Positions 29,606-38,161 of a stretch of 64,000 nt of DNA are shown one piece after another (position 1 is the stretch's first letter; every line of letters begins with the position of its first letter). The position numbers and the translations under genes are program-made. Under the pieces are notes generated by a model. The model was not told the origin of the DNA. It searched no databases and saw only the letters and a list, made by a program, of their open reading frames with translations. This DNA comes from Alteromonadales bacterium alter-6D02 (GTDB lineage Bacteria > Pseudomonadota > Gammaproteobacteria > Enterobacterales > Psychrobiaceae): assembly GCA_002835545.1 (NCBI GenBank), contig PIZK01000031.1, positions 17,822 through 81,821 of the forward strand, in the 5' to 3' direction.

Positions 29606-30106
29606 ATGAGTTACACGCCATTAGATCAACACAAGAAAGCTTGGATTTTCCGTCAACACAGCTTACCTATTAGCGAAGAAGACAAAGCCAAAATTAAACC
29701 AATGGAAGCCCAGCGTGCGACTGTATTTTGGAATACCTTTATCAGTAAACAAGTGGACCACCCTGATTTTTTCAAGAAAGGTGACTGGCCATTCAATCCA
29801 AACACATGGTTTGAACAAGGAAAATGGGAACCCACTTGGGACAGTGACGAGAGTGATTTACCCGAGTTAATTTTAGAACACTTAACATGGCCAAATAATA
29901 CGGTGGTCTATTTTTGTAATGACCGACAGCATGTCATTGAAACCACATGGGAAGTTTTTAAGCGCTGTTGGAAAAATTTCTTATTTATGGACGATGGGCC
30001 TTTATTGGTGGGAAAAAAACGTGATCAGGCAGTACAGTTTATGTCAAATGGTACCTTCCGCGTCGGTACAAAAGTTGTGAATCCAGCCAAGACATCTGTG
30101 CAATAA
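29606..30106 (+). CDS. DUF2947 family protein
   Basis: 166 residues, soluble and rich in Trp (FNPNTWFEQGKWEPTWDSD, ETTWEVFKRCWKNFLFMDDG). This Trp/Asp-rich pattern fits DUF2947, a small family of marine gammaproteobacteria with unknown function. The stop overlaps the rlmF start (TAATG), so translation of the two is coupled. That points to a role near ribosome or RNA metabolism only by association. Confidence 0.75.
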   Translation: MSYTPLDQHKKAWIFRQHSLPISEEDKAKIKPMEAQRATVFWNTFISKQVDHPDFFKKGDWPFNPNTWFEQGKWEPTWDSDESDLPELILEHLTWPNNTVVYFCNDRQHVIETTWEVFKRCWKNFLFMDDGPLLVGKKRDQAVQFMSNGTFRVGTKVVNPAKTSVQ

Positions 30107-31062
30107 TGACAACTAAAGCGGCATTAAAAAACAAATTACATCCAAGAAATCGCCATAAAAATGGCTATGACTTTGATGCGCTATGTAAAACCTCACCAGC
30201 CCTTGCCCAGTTTGTTGCGCCAAACAGGTTTGGCAACGCATCAATTGACTTTGCCAATGCTAATGCAGTAAAAGCGCTAAATGCCGCCATTTTAAAGCTG
30301 CAATATAAACTAGAGCACTGGGATATTCCCCAGGGCTTCTTATGCCCACCTATTCCTGGGCGAGTGGACTATATTCATTACTTAGCCGATTTATTACGCC
30401 AAACTAATAATGACAAAGTCCCTGCAGGAAAAAAAATCACAGGGCTTGATATTGGTACTGGCGCAAGTTGTATTTACCCAGTTTTAGGACAGCGTGAATA
30501 TGGTTGGCACTTTGTGGCTTCAGATATCGACCCTATATCGATTAAATCAAGCCAATTGATTATTGAGAGTAACCAAGGCCTAGATTCGACTGTTAGTACA
30601 CGGTTACAACCAAACGCAAACGCCATTTTCGAAGGGATCATTAACGCCAGTGAATACTTCGATTTTACCTTGTGCAACCCGCCATTTCACAAGTCATTAG
30701 CAGATGCAGCGGTTGGCTCACAACGTAAGCGACACAATCTAGGAACCAATAAACAGCATCAAGACAAGCTGAACTTTGGTGGTCAAAAGGCCGAACTGTG
30801 GTGTCCTGGTGGCGAGCTCACCTTTATTCGTAATATGATTAAAGAAAGCAAGAGTTATGGCCATCAAGTCTTATGGTTTACTGCGTTAGTCTCAAAGAAA
30901 GATAATTTAAGGCCGTTGAAACAAAGCCTCAAAAAAGCACATGCGAGTGACGTCAAAGTAGTGAGCATGGCGCAAGGCCAGAAGACTAGCCGCTTTATTG
31001 CATGGACATTTTTGAATAAGGCCCAACAACAAACATGGTGTGAAGAAAGGTTTAGTGACTAA
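30106..31062 (+). CDS. rlmF: 23S rRNA adenine-1618 N6-methyltransferase
   Basis: 318 residues. RlmF methylates A1618 of 23S rRNA with SAM. It starts with the family signature HPRNRHKNGYDFDAL and has the SAM motif GLDIGTGASCIYPVLG, the substrate-positioning NPPF catalytic motif (LCNPPFHKS) and the C-terminal SRFIAWTF. The start codon overlaps the stop of the DUF2947 gene. It is followed by ~800 bp of hairpin repeats and one small minus-strand gene. Confidence 0.95.
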   Translation: MTTKAALKNKLHPRNRHKNGYDFDALCKTSPALAQFVAPNRFGNASIDFANANAVKALNAAILKLQYKLEHWDIPQGFLCPPIPGRVDYIHYLADLLRQTNNDKVPAGKKITGLDIGTGASCIYPVLGQREYGWHFVASDIDPISIKSSQLIIESNQGLDSTVSTRLQPNANAIFEGIINASEYFDFTLCNPPFHKSLADAAVGSQRKRHNLGTNKQHQDKLNFGGQKAELWCPGGELTFIRNMIKESKSYGHQVLWFTALVSKKDNLRPLKQSLKKAHASDVKVVSMAQGQKTSRFIAWTFLNKAQQQTWCEERFSD

Positions 31063-31102
31063 TATAACGCTTACCGCTACCTAATAACTCACAGCTTCCA
31101 CC

Positions 31103-31560
31103 CTGAAAATGTTTACTCAGGACCTCTCAGCCGGTCATCCTGAAAGTGTTTACTCAGGATCTTTGTTTTCAGTAAAGCGAGATTCCGGCTAAAAACCTGC
31201 CGGAACAACGAGGTTGGGGTTGTCACAGCCTTCACACTGACTATGTTTACTCAGACCTCACAGCCGGTCATCCTGAAAGTGTTTACTCAGGACCCCTCAA
31301 CCAGTCATCCTGAAAATGTTTAATTCAGGATCTTTGTTTTCAGTAAAGCGAGATTCCGGCTAAAAACCTGCCGGAACGACGAGGTTGGGATTGTCACAGT
31401 CTTCACACTGACTACTTTTACTCAGACCTCTCAGCCGGTCATCCTGAAAGTGTTTACTCAGGACCCCTCAACCAGTCATCATGAAAGTGTTTAATTCAGG
31501 ATCTTTGTTTTCAGTAAAGCGAGGTTCCGGCTAAAAACCTGCCGGAACGACGGGGTTGGG
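31103..31560. repeat. Hairpin repeat cluster 2, 171 bp period
   Basis: Hairpins in the opposite orientation to the clusters at 35, 41 and 45 kb. Hairpin A (GATTCCGGC-N9-GCCGGAAC form) occurs at 31181, 31352 and 31523, 171 bp apart. Each is preceded by two B hairpins of the form GTCATCCTGAA...TCAGGAY. The long identical period points to recent unequal exchange. Confidence 0.9.
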
Positions 31561-31588
31561 GTATGACGAGTGACATTAGATTCAGCTA

Positions 31589-31732
31589 TTACGCTGGTTT
31601 ATCACAGCGTTTCTGCTGTGGTTCCGTCTGACAAGACTTTACCTTGTTTACTTTATTTTGTTCTTTTTCAGTAAAGTATGATGTTGTACCGACAATTAGG
31701 ATAACTGCTATCAAAGCGATTAGCTGTTTCAT
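31589..31732 (-). CDS. Small membrane or exported peptide, hypothetical
   Basis: 47 codons, too short for most gene callers. The ATG at 31732 has GAGGTG upstream at the right distance. The product has one hydrophobic segment (KQLIALIAVILIVGTTSYF) followed by a polar Lys/Gln-rich tail with two cysteines (KSCQTEPQQKRCDKPA). It may be a single-pass small protein or a secreted peptide. The family is not recognised. It starts about 200 bp before the DTW gene on the opposite strand and ends next to repeat cluster 2. Confidence 0.5.
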   Translation of the reverse strand: MKQLIALIAVILIVGTTSYFTEKEQNKVNKVKSCQTEPQQKRCDKPA

Positions 31733-31929
31733 ATTAACACCTCAATCTATGTTCGATTAACTTGTATCTCACCATAACACTGAAAAAGCCAATAGATCGT
31801 TATCAATTGTAACCTTTTGTACAGTAATTATTGAAAAGGTGAGCTCGCGCTAGTAAATTGCATCTTATCCTAGCACTGACTATAACTAAAAGTTATAGTT
31901 TAATAATTTTTTCTTATTTTAGGTTTTCT

Positions 31930-32685
31930 ATGCACGCAGTTCAGCGCCTTCATCAATATCGTGAAAGTATCGCCACTCGGCCATTTAAAGGCCGAGGCTA
32001 CAAAGTTGAGCGCTGTGAAAACTGCCGTATCTCAATAAAATACTGTATTTGTCTACATAAGCCTCAGTGCCACAGTGACGCCGCTTTTCTACTATTGATG
32101 TGGGATGATGAAGTACTCAAACCCAGTAATACAGGTAGGCTCATCGCAGATTTAGTCGACGATACCCACGCTTTTATCTGGCAACGCACTGAAGTCGACC
32201 CGAAACTGCTGGCATTGATCAATGATCCCCAATATCAGCCCTTTGTTGTCTTTCCACAAGTATACGCCCACGAAGGCCAAACCATCGTCAATCATGTGCC
32301 TCCATTGGAGAACGGTAAGCGTCCATTATTTATTTTACTCGATGGTACTTGGCGAGAAGCGAAGAAGATGTATCGTAAAAGCCCATATCTTAACGGCTTT
32401 CCTTTATTATCAATCAATTTAGAGCAGCAGAGTGAGCGCTACCGTCTGCGAAAAGCAATTACCGAGGGACAATTAGCAACAGCAGAGGTCGCGGCGCAAG
32501 TACTTTATAGTTTTGGCGAAAGTGACAACGCCCAGTTATTGGATTTATGGTTTGACGTATTTAGCTACTATTCCCAGCAGGGTGCATCACAACGTCACCA
32601 AGGCAATGAGGATGCATTAGAGAAATTACAGCGATTAGCTCAAACGATTAGCTACGAAAAGGGCAATAAAAAAGCGACTAATTAG
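31930..32685 (+). CDS. DTW-domain tRNA-uridine aminocarboxypropyltransferase
   Basis: 251 residues from the ATG at 31930; an upstream TTG at 31858 only adds an unrelated hydrophobic stretch. The family motif is D-G-T-W in LLDGTWREAKKMYRKSP. The N-terminal CENCRISIKYCICL cysteine cluster is typical of the TapT/YfiP type. These enzymes put the acp group on uridine in tRNA using SAM. The C-terminal ~40 residues (SQQGASQRHQGNEDALEKLQR) resemble YfiP-type extensions. A terminator overlaps its stop codon. Confidence 0.85.
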   Translation: MHAVQRLHQYRESIATRPFKGRGYKVERCENCRISIKYCICLHKPQCHSDAAFLLLMWDDEVLKPSNTGRLIADLVDDTHAFIWQRTEVDPKLLALINDPQYQPFVVFPQVYAHEGQTIVNHVPPLENGKRPLFILLDGTWREAKKMYRKSPYLNGFPLLSINLEQQSERYRLRKAITEGQLATAEVAAQVLYSFGESDNAQLLDLWFDVFSYYSQQGASQRHQGNEDALEKLQRLAQTISYEKGNKKATN

Positions 32686-32695
32686 TCGCTCTTTT
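32670..32695. terminator. Terminator overlapping the DTW gene stop
   Basis: AGCGACTA (32673-32680) and TAGTCGCT (32683-32690) pair with a very tight centre; A and T runs flank it on either side, so it may serve both this gene and the convergent YdcH gene. Confidence 0.75.
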
Positions 32696-32711
32696 CAAAT
32701 CGAACCTCTCA

Positions 32712-32954
32712 TTATGATGCTTTTTTAAGCATCACGAATAGTTCATCTTTAAGGTGCAGTCGACGAAGCTTTAAGGCTTCTAGGCGCTCATCAGAAGCGG
32801 CTTCTGCTGCATCTTCAATTCTACGAACATTACGGTCAACATCATGATACTCGTCAAACAATTTAATAAAGTGACGGTCACTCATTTTTAGATCATGAAT
32901 CTGTTGGTGAAACTCTGGAAATTCGTTATGTAAATGATGATTTTCAACGCTCAT
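32712..32954 (-). CDS. YdcH/DUF465 family small protein
   Basis: 80 residues, highly charged and helical. The pattern HDLKMSDRHFIKLFDEYHDVDRNVRRIE followed by LRRLHLKDELFVML (split here for length: LKMSDRHFIKLFDEYHDVDR and LEALKLRRLHLKDEL) is characteristic of the YdcH family of short coiled-coil proteins, whose role is not settled. It stands alone and converges on the DTW gene. Confidence 0.9.
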   Translation of the reverse strand: MSVENHHLHNEFPEFHQQIHDLKMSDRHFIKLFDEYHDVDRNVRRIEDAAEAASDERLEALKLRRLHLKDELFVMLKKAS

Positions 32955-33155
32955 TTTTCTATTCCTTTTTAAATCTAACTCTTAATTAACTGTCTCCAGA
33001 TTACGCCTAAACGATTAAAAAAAGTTGATCCAAATCAGGAAATAATTTGTTGTTAAAAAAATTTTTTTTCTAAAAGAATTAGACTATTTTCAACTGAGGT
33101 TCAGCTTTGGTGCCATACTATCTTAAGCATCTAGATTTTAGCTAAAGGCTTTGCC

Positions 33156-33740
33156 ATGAAATATTTTGCTGCACTTGTTTTACTCACAGCCAGTCTAAAC
33201 ACTTATGCGTCTGACACCCTGTCATCATTCTTTGTGACTCATGACACCAATGGCGAAAGCACAATCTCAAGTGTGGGCAGTGGTATCATTTTCAAAGATG
33301 ACTATTCTCACATGGGTTTTGCTGTAAATACTTCACTTGGTAATGCTGAAGTGCTCACTGAGGATAATTACATTGAAGAATATGTCGCTTGGGAGCTTGG
33401 ATTAAAATTCGGCTATTTCTCTGATATTTCCGTTTATGGCGAAATTGGTATCGATTTGGGGGAGCTCATCTTTAATCAACATAAATATGATGATCACGAT
33501 TTAGTCTATGACAATGATGACTATTTTAATAACACTAACTTTAACCACTACCACAACGAATACGACGATAGAGACCACGACCACTCAAACTCCCTTGATG
33601 CTTACATCGGCGTTGGCGCTGGCATTAACCTCGGCCATCTTGAACTAACAGGTCATGTCCGTTTGCGACAAATAGACGGTGATCATTGGAGTGCTGCGGA
33701 GTTTATCTATAGTGGTGTGCAAATGTCAGTATCATTTTAA
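33156..33740 (+). CDS. Predicted outer-membrane beta-barrel protein with a His/Asp-rich loop
   Basis: 194 residues with a clear signal peptide (KYFAALVLLTASLNTYA). Amphipathic alternating strands fill the mature part (e.g. EEYVAWELGLKFGYFSDISV), and the chain ends in phenylalanine (GVQMSVSF), as outer-membrane barrels do. Between about residues 110 and 147 lies a segment dense in Asp, His, Asn and Tyr, probably an extracellular or periplasmic loop that could bind metal. The ribosome site is weak (AAAGGC). The family is not recognised. The downstream gap holds a worn repeat copy. Confidence 0.65.
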   Translation: MKYFAALVLLTASLNTYASDTLSSFFVTHDTNGESTISSVGSGIIFKDDYSHMGFAVNTSLGNAEVLTEDNYIEEYVAWELGLKFGYFSDISVYGEIGIDLGELIFNQHKYDDHDLVYDNDDYFNNTNFNHYHNEYDDRDHDHSNSLDAYIGVGAGINLGHLELTGHVRLRQIDGDHWSAAEFIYSGVQMSVSF

Positions 33741-33771
33741 CCAGCGTCTCATGCCCCACAATCAAAGAAAT

Positions 33772-33889
33772 CTCTTGAATAGAATATTTTCAGGATGACT
33801 GGCTGAGAGGTCCTGAATAGAACACTCTTAGGGATTATCTGTGACAATCGCCAACCCGTCGTTCCGGTACACTTTTATCTGGAATCTCG
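33772..33889. repeat. Hairpin repeat cluster 3, single worn copy
   Basis: One degraded unit: B-type remnants at 33774-33825, then hairpin A near 33857 with broken pairing (TTCCGGT...TCTGGAA). It lies between the beta-barrel and Tim44-like genes. Confidence 0.75.
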
Positions 33890-33969
33890 GGCTTCACCCA
33901 ATCGCCAGTTGACATAAAATGTCTCATTGCTAATATGTTGTCTTTATTTGAACTCGACTTGGGCAAGAC

Positions 33970-34815
33970 ATGAAAACATTTGTAACAATGCTCGCGGTGA
34001 TTTTCGCATTATTCACCACGATTCCTGACGCAGAAGCACGTAAATTTGGCGGTAAGCGTTCAATTGGTAAAACTCAAAAAACAGCGGCTGAGCAACCTAA
34101 ACAGACCGACGCAGCTAAAGCTAACACTGCAACTGCGGGTAAGACATCAAGTAAGAAAGGCCTAATGGGCGGCTTATTAGGTGGTTTACTGGCCGGTGGT
34201 TTAATCGCAGCTATGATGGGAGGAGCTTTTGAAGGCTTCCAGTTCATGGACTTCCTAATCATGGCAATCATTGGTTTTGTCTTATTTAAACTATTCCGCA
34301 GTATGAGCCAAGCGAAAGCGAGTGCACAAAAGCCCGCATATGCCGCTAACCAAGCACAGTTTAGAGAACAGCAGCAACCACAAAACCCACAAGGCTCGGG
34401 TTTAGGTGGTGGTTTTGCTAACTCAGCCGATCAAGTTCCATTTAACCTACCAACAGGTTTTGATCTTAGTTCATTCCTTGAAGGTTCGCGCGGTCACTAT
34501 AAGACACTACAACAAGCGTGGAATGACAATGACTTAGAAAAGATTCAAGAGTATGTTTCTAACGAGTTATACAACGAGCTTAGTAAAGAGCGACGCGAAC
34601 TAGAAACGACACCTCAAACCGAAGTGATGTTCTTAGATGCGGAGTTAGTACGTGCTGATAACAACGCACAAGTAGCTGAAGTTAGTGTCAAATTCTCAGG
34701 TCGCTACCGTGACACAGTTGAAGGTATCGAAGAAGATATCGCTGAGGTATGGCATTTAGAGCGTCAACTTAGCCACGCTGATGCACCATGGTTAATCGTT
34801 GGTATTGAGCAGTAA
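33970..34815 (+). CDS. Tim44-like domain membrane protein
   Basis: 281 residues. The signal or anchor helix (about 1-22) is followed by a basic low-complexity linker (KFGGKRSIGKTQKT), a glycine-rich hydrophobic hairpin around 58-80 (LMGGLLGGLLAGGLIAAMMG), and a second membrane segment near 92-110 (FMDFLIMAIIGFVLFKLF). The C-terminal Tim44 domain starts at about 165 (FLEGSRGHYKTLQQAWNDND) and ends LIVGIEQ. Bacterial members are membrane-bound and lack an established role. It is a single gene with its own strong terminator. Confidence 0.88.
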   Translation: MKTFVTMLAVIFALFTTIPDAEARKFGGKRSIGKTQKTAAEQPKQTDAAKANTATAGKTSSKKGLMGGLLGGLLAGGLIAAMMGGAFEGFQFMDFLIMAIIGFVLFKLFRSMSQAKASAQKPAYAANQAQFREQQQPQNPQGSGLGGGFANSADQVPFNLPTGFDLSSFLEGSRGHYKTLQQAWNDNDLEKIQEYVSNELYNELSKERRELETTPQTEVMFLDAELVRADNNAQVAEVSVKFSGRYRDTVEGIEEDIAEVWHLERQLSHADAPWLIVGIEQ

Positions 34816-34840
34816 TTTCTAACACCCTTTAACCGTTTAA

Positions 34841-34876
34841 AGCGAGAATAGTTGTAGAGACTATTCTCGCTTTTTT
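34841..34876 (+). terminator. Terminator after the Tim44-like gene
   Basis: AGCGAGAATAG (34841-34851) pairs perfectly with CTATTCTCGCT (34861-34871) around a 9 nt loop, followed by a T run. Confidence 0.92.
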
Positions 34877-34913
34877 ATACTCTTTTCTAACTGCTTATTT
34901 TAATTAACAGCAA

Positions 34914-35202
34914 GATCCTGAATTAAACACTTTCAGGATGACGCTAAGTGACAGCCCCAACCCGTCGTTCCGGCATGCTGTTAGCCGGAATCTCGCGCTT
35001 AACTGCAAAACAGAGATCCTGAATTAAACACTTTCAGGATGACGCTAAGTGACAGCCCCAACCCGTCGTTCCGGCATGCTGTTAGCCGGAATCTCACGCT
35101 TAACTGCAAAACAGAGATCCTGAATTAAACACTTTCATGATGGCACTAAGTGATAGCCCCAACGCCGTCGTTCCGGCAGGCTGTTAGCCGGAATCTCTTT
35201 CT
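34914..35202. repeat. Hairpin repeat cluster 4a, upstream of the GIY-YIG gene
   Basis: Three complete B+A units with A hairpins at 34964, 35065 and 35167 (101-102 bp period). Hairpin A is GTTCCGGC-N9-GCCGGAAT and B is ATCCTGAA-N9-TTCAGGAT. The cluster ends about 60 bp before the GIY-YIG start codon; nothing else is seen between 34877 and 35261. Confidence 0.95.
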
Positions 35203-35261
35203 TATACATATACAGGAAAAAATTAAAACCAGAACTACACTAGCAAGAAAAGGAGAACTAA

Positions 35262-35549
35262 ATGCAACCAGCTACCTATATACTGACCAATAAATCCAAC
35301 ACAGTATTATATATCGGTGTAACCAGCGATCTAATAAAGCGAGTGTGGCAACACAAAAATAAATCATGCCAAGGCTTCAGCAACACATATAATTTAAGTA
35401 AGTTAATTTACTTTGAGCTTCACGAAGAAATGTACGAAGCGATTACAAGGGAGAAGCAATTAAAGAACTGGAAACGACAATGGAAAATAAGTCTGATCGA
35501 GAAAGAAAACCCACGTTGGCAAGACCTTTATGATGAACTGAGCCATTGA
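35262..35549 (+). CDS. Single-domain GIY-YIG endonuclease embedded in the hairpin repeats
   Basis: 95 residues, one GIY-YIG domain of the UvrC-N/YhbQ-like type. The GIY element is TYIL (Y6) and the YIG element LYIGVT (Y17-G19), followed by R27 in IKRVWQHKN, H31, and the metal-binding glutamate E64 in ITREKQLKNW. A C-terminal basic helix (KRQWKISLIEKENPRW) is typical of the small stand-alone family. A good ribosome site (AAGGAGA) precedes the ATG. Repeats lie on both sides and resume at once after the stop codon, so gene and repeats look like one unit. As I recall, related single-domain proteins in Neisseria (Ssn) cut single-stranded DNA at chromosomal repeat motifs; the same here is inference. 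Confidence 0.92.
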   Translation: MQPATYILTNKSNTVLYIGVTSDLIKRVWQHKNKSCQGFSNTYNLSKLIYFELHEEMYEAITREKQLKNWKRQWKISLIEKENPRWQDLYDELSH

Positions 35550-35550
35550 G

Positions 35551-36124
35551 CAAGATCCTAAATGAAACATTTTCAGGACGACACTAGGTGACAATCCCCA
35601 CCTCGTCATTCCGGCATGCTTTTAGCCGGAATCTCGCGCTTAACTGCAAAACAGAGATCCTGAATTAAACACTTTCAGGATGACAGGCTGTGTGTTCTTG
35701 AATTAAATGCTTTCAGGATGACGCTAAGTGACAGCCCCAACCCGTCGTTCCGGCATGCTGTTAGCCGGAATCTCACGCTTAGCTGCAAAACAGAGATCCT
35801 GAATTAAACACTTTCAGGATGACACTAAGTGACAATCCCCACCTCGTCGTTCCGGCATGTTTTTAGCCGGAATCTCACGCTTAGCTGCAAAACAGAGATC
35901 CTGAATTAAACACTTTCAGGATGACACTAAGTGACAATCCCCACCTCGTCGTTCCGGCATGTTTTTAGCCGGAATCTCGCGCTTAGCTGCAAAACAGAGA
36001 TCCTGAATTAAACACTTTCAGGATGACAGGCTGTGTGTTCTTGAATGAAACACTTTCTGGACGACAATATGCGGTAACCCCAACACCGTCGTTCCGGCAC
36101 GCTTTTAGCCTGAATCTCGGTTTC
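35551..36124. repeat. Hairpin repeat cluster 4b, downstream of the GIY-YIG gene
   Basis: A hairpins at 35605, 35744, 35846, 35948 and 36088. Spacing is 102 bp for single units and 139-140 bp where a second B hairpin of ~38 bp has been added. The last copy runs into the 3' end of the sensor kinase gene on the other strand. The whole 35550-36104 gap is repeat. Confidence 0.95.
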
Positions 36125-37436
36125 TGACAGCCTTTAGAGAACTACGTGGAAAGCGCACACTAATCTTGGCCCCTTGTAATACTGGGTCTTGGCTAATGGT
36201 TATGTCGCCTTGATGCCATTCTAAGATTCGTTTCACAATTGCCAGTCCCATGCCATAGCCTTTGACTTGTTGCTCGCTACCGTTACCACGAATAAAAGGC
36301 TTTAAGATTTGTTCACGTTGCTCAACAGCTATACCAGGTCCATCATCACTGATACTTAGTTCAACACTGTCAGCTGTTTGGGTGAGTGAAACCTGTACCA
36401 GCGAGTGACAATATTGAGTCGCATTTTGTAGTAAGTTGCTAATCATAATCATAATATAAGCAGGATCGGCAAGGATTCTCGTATCTTGGTCTATGATATC
36501 AACCGCAATAGTTAGCTCATCACTACTCTTGTTTTTAACACAGCTATCAATTAACGGCTTAAGCTCAATGTTACTTTGATTTAACTCCAGCATCGCCTGA
36601 TCGAGGCGCGCGTATTTAAGTAATGTTTCCACCAGCTCAACCATTTCGTCAACGTTATCGCTGATACGCTGCTCAAAACGGCGACGCATCACCGGATCAT
36701 CTTCTTCTTCCAATGTGTCCAAGCCAAAGCGAATACGTGCCAACGGGGTGCGTAAATCATGGGAAACGGCACGGCTTAATAACTTGACATCACTGACCAA
36801 ATTTTCAATCCGCTGTGCCATGTTATTAAACTCACTCTCTAAGTCACTAATATAGCTAATGGTGCCGACATTAACACGTTGAGTTAAATCGCCATCACCA
36901 AACGCTTTAGCCGTTGTTCTTAGTGCTAATAAACGTTTTGCCAGTGGGTACAACCACAACAAAACAACCACCAGCATTAACACGTAAAATAAACTGGTCA
37001 GAATCAGGTTTCTTAAGCCTGTTGGCTGTGGGCTAACTTGTGCAGGGGCATGAAGAATGAGCAGTTCTTGGCTGCTGGATAGGTAAAAATGTAATGCGAT
37101 ACTATCATCGGTCTCTAATAATAAAGACTGCCCTGATTTAACTTCATTAATAAGTGCTTGAGGCATCGGGAAGCTATCGATCGATACTAAATTAAGCTGA
37201 TATTGATTTTTGTTTTGCCACTTTGCCACAAACTGTGCTTTTTGCTCCAAACCGTTCAACGCTAATGCTAGATTTTCTCCGACCTGCTCTAGCGCTGAAA
37301 TAGCATCGCTTTGAGGTTCATCTTCTGCAGAGGCATATTGGCTATAAACATTATCAAACATCCAGCCTAAGCCAATCGTAGCCACCAGTACTACGGCGAC
37401 AAGGGATAAGGTTAGTGTACGCATTTGCTTTACCAC
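36105..37436 (-). CDS. Sensor histidine kinase, RstB/EnvZ-like, 3' end made by a repeat
   Basis: 443 residues from a GTG overlapping the regulator stop; an ATG four codons later (37424) is an alternative. TM1 is at about 7-28 and TM2 at about 142-163. A short periplasmic sensor lies between. HAMP follows (LALRTTAKAFGDGDLTQRV), then HisKA with H226 in VSHDLRTPLARI, and a HATPase with N-box NLLQNATQY, DDGPGI and GYGMGLAI. It is the last gene of the mipA-DUF3019-RR-HK operon. The final residues RNRDSG and the TAA stop are encoded by a hairpin repeat that abuts the gene, so the native C-terminus has probably been replaced. Confidence 0.9.
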   Translation of the reverse strand: MVKQMRTLTLSLVAVVLVATIGLGWMFDNVYSQYASAEDEPQSDAISALEQVGENLALALNGLEQKAQFVAKWQNKNQYQLNLVSIDSFPMPQALINEVKSGQSLLLETDDSIALHFYLSSSQELLILHAPAQVSPQPTGLRNLILTSLFYVLMLVVVLLWLYPLAKRLLALRTTAKAFGDGDLTQRVNVGTISYISDLESEFNNMAQRIENLVSDVKLLSRAVSHDLRTPLARIRFGLDTLEEEDDPVMRRRFEQRISDNVDEMVELVETLLKYARLDQAMLELNQSNIELKPLIDSCVKNKSSDELTIAVDIIDQDTRILADPAYIMIMISNLLQNATQYCHSLVQVSLTQTADSVELSISDDGPGIAVEQREQILKPFIRGNGSEQQVKGYGMGLAIVKRILEWHQGDITISQDPVLQGAKISVRFPRSSLKAVRNRDSG

Positions 37437-38161
37437 ACATCCTTAGCCAATAAGTAACCTTTGCCCCAAATGGTTTTAATCCGAAAAGGCTCGGCAGAGT
37501 TATCATTAAGTTTTTTGCGTAAACGTGAGATTCGCAGATCTATTGAGCGGTCAAAGCCATCATAATCAAAACCACGTAAGTGACTAACCAGCTCTTCCCG
37601 TGATACCACCTCACCTGCTTTACTGGCAAGAAACCACAATACATCGAACTCATTCGAAGAGAGTTTAATCACTTCACCATCAAGCGATACCGTGCGCGAC
37701 TGTAAACTAATCACTAAACCACTAAATTGGAGGCGGTCGATTTCTGCCGATGATTCATCATTGACCGTAGCGGGCTGTTGCATTCGTTCACTGCGTCTTA
37801 ATGCTCCTCTAATCCGCGCTAACAGTGCCCTTGCCCTCACCGGCTTAGTCATATAATCGTCGGCCCCCATTTCTAAGCCCAGCACTTCATCGATTTCTTC
37901 ATCACGTGCAGTGATCATAATAATAGGGTTGGTAAATTGTGGCCGCACTGCCTTACACACATCGATGCCATCAAGCCCCGGTAACATGCCATCAAGTAAC
38001 ACTAAGTCAGGATTCAATTGCGCAATTAAATTAACAGCCTCATCACCTCGAGTGGTATGAGTCATTTTAAAATCACGTGCTTGTAAGTAGTCAACGACCC
38101 ACTCAGCTAATGCCACGTCATCCTCAACTAATAGAATATGTGGTTTTGCTTGCTCTTCCAT
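37430..38161 (-). CDS. OmpR-family response regulator, RstA-like
   Basis: 243 residues from the ATG at 38161, whose A is the last base of the upstream stop (TAATG); an ATG at 38176 would add five residues. The receiver has VEDDVALAE, phospho-acceptor D57 in LLDGMLPGLDG and MTKPVRARALLARIRG. The winged-helix C-terminus ends RISRLRKKLNDN and IWGKGYLL. The receiver resembles RstA (NPDLVLLD.MLPG.DG). Its kinase overlaps by 7 bp downstream, and the DUF3019 and MipA-like genes precede it in the same operon, so these envelope genes may be the regulon core. Confidence 0.9.
   Translation of the reverse strand: MEEQAKPHILLVEDDVALAEWVVDYLQARDFKMTHTTRGDEAVNLIAQLNPDLVLLDGMLPGLDGIDVCKAVRPQFTNPIIMITARDEEIDEVLGLEMGADDYMTKPVRARALLARIRGALRRSERMQQPATVNDESSAEIDRLQFSGLVISLQSRTVSLDGEVIKLSSNEFDVLWFLASKAGEVVSREELVSHLRGFDYDGFDRSIDLRISRLRKKLNDNSAEPFRIKTIWGKGYLLAKDVW

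Noticed and set aside
31103..31560. Insertion sequence or MITE with transposase
   Set aside because: No transposase gene or target-site duplications were seen in any cluster; the only nuclease gene is the GIY-YIG one.
34914..36124. CRISPR array, because of the regular spacing of repeats
   Set aside because: Repeats are hairpin pairs with near-identical spacers and periods of 61-212 bp, and no cas genes are present. Spacers are not unique.
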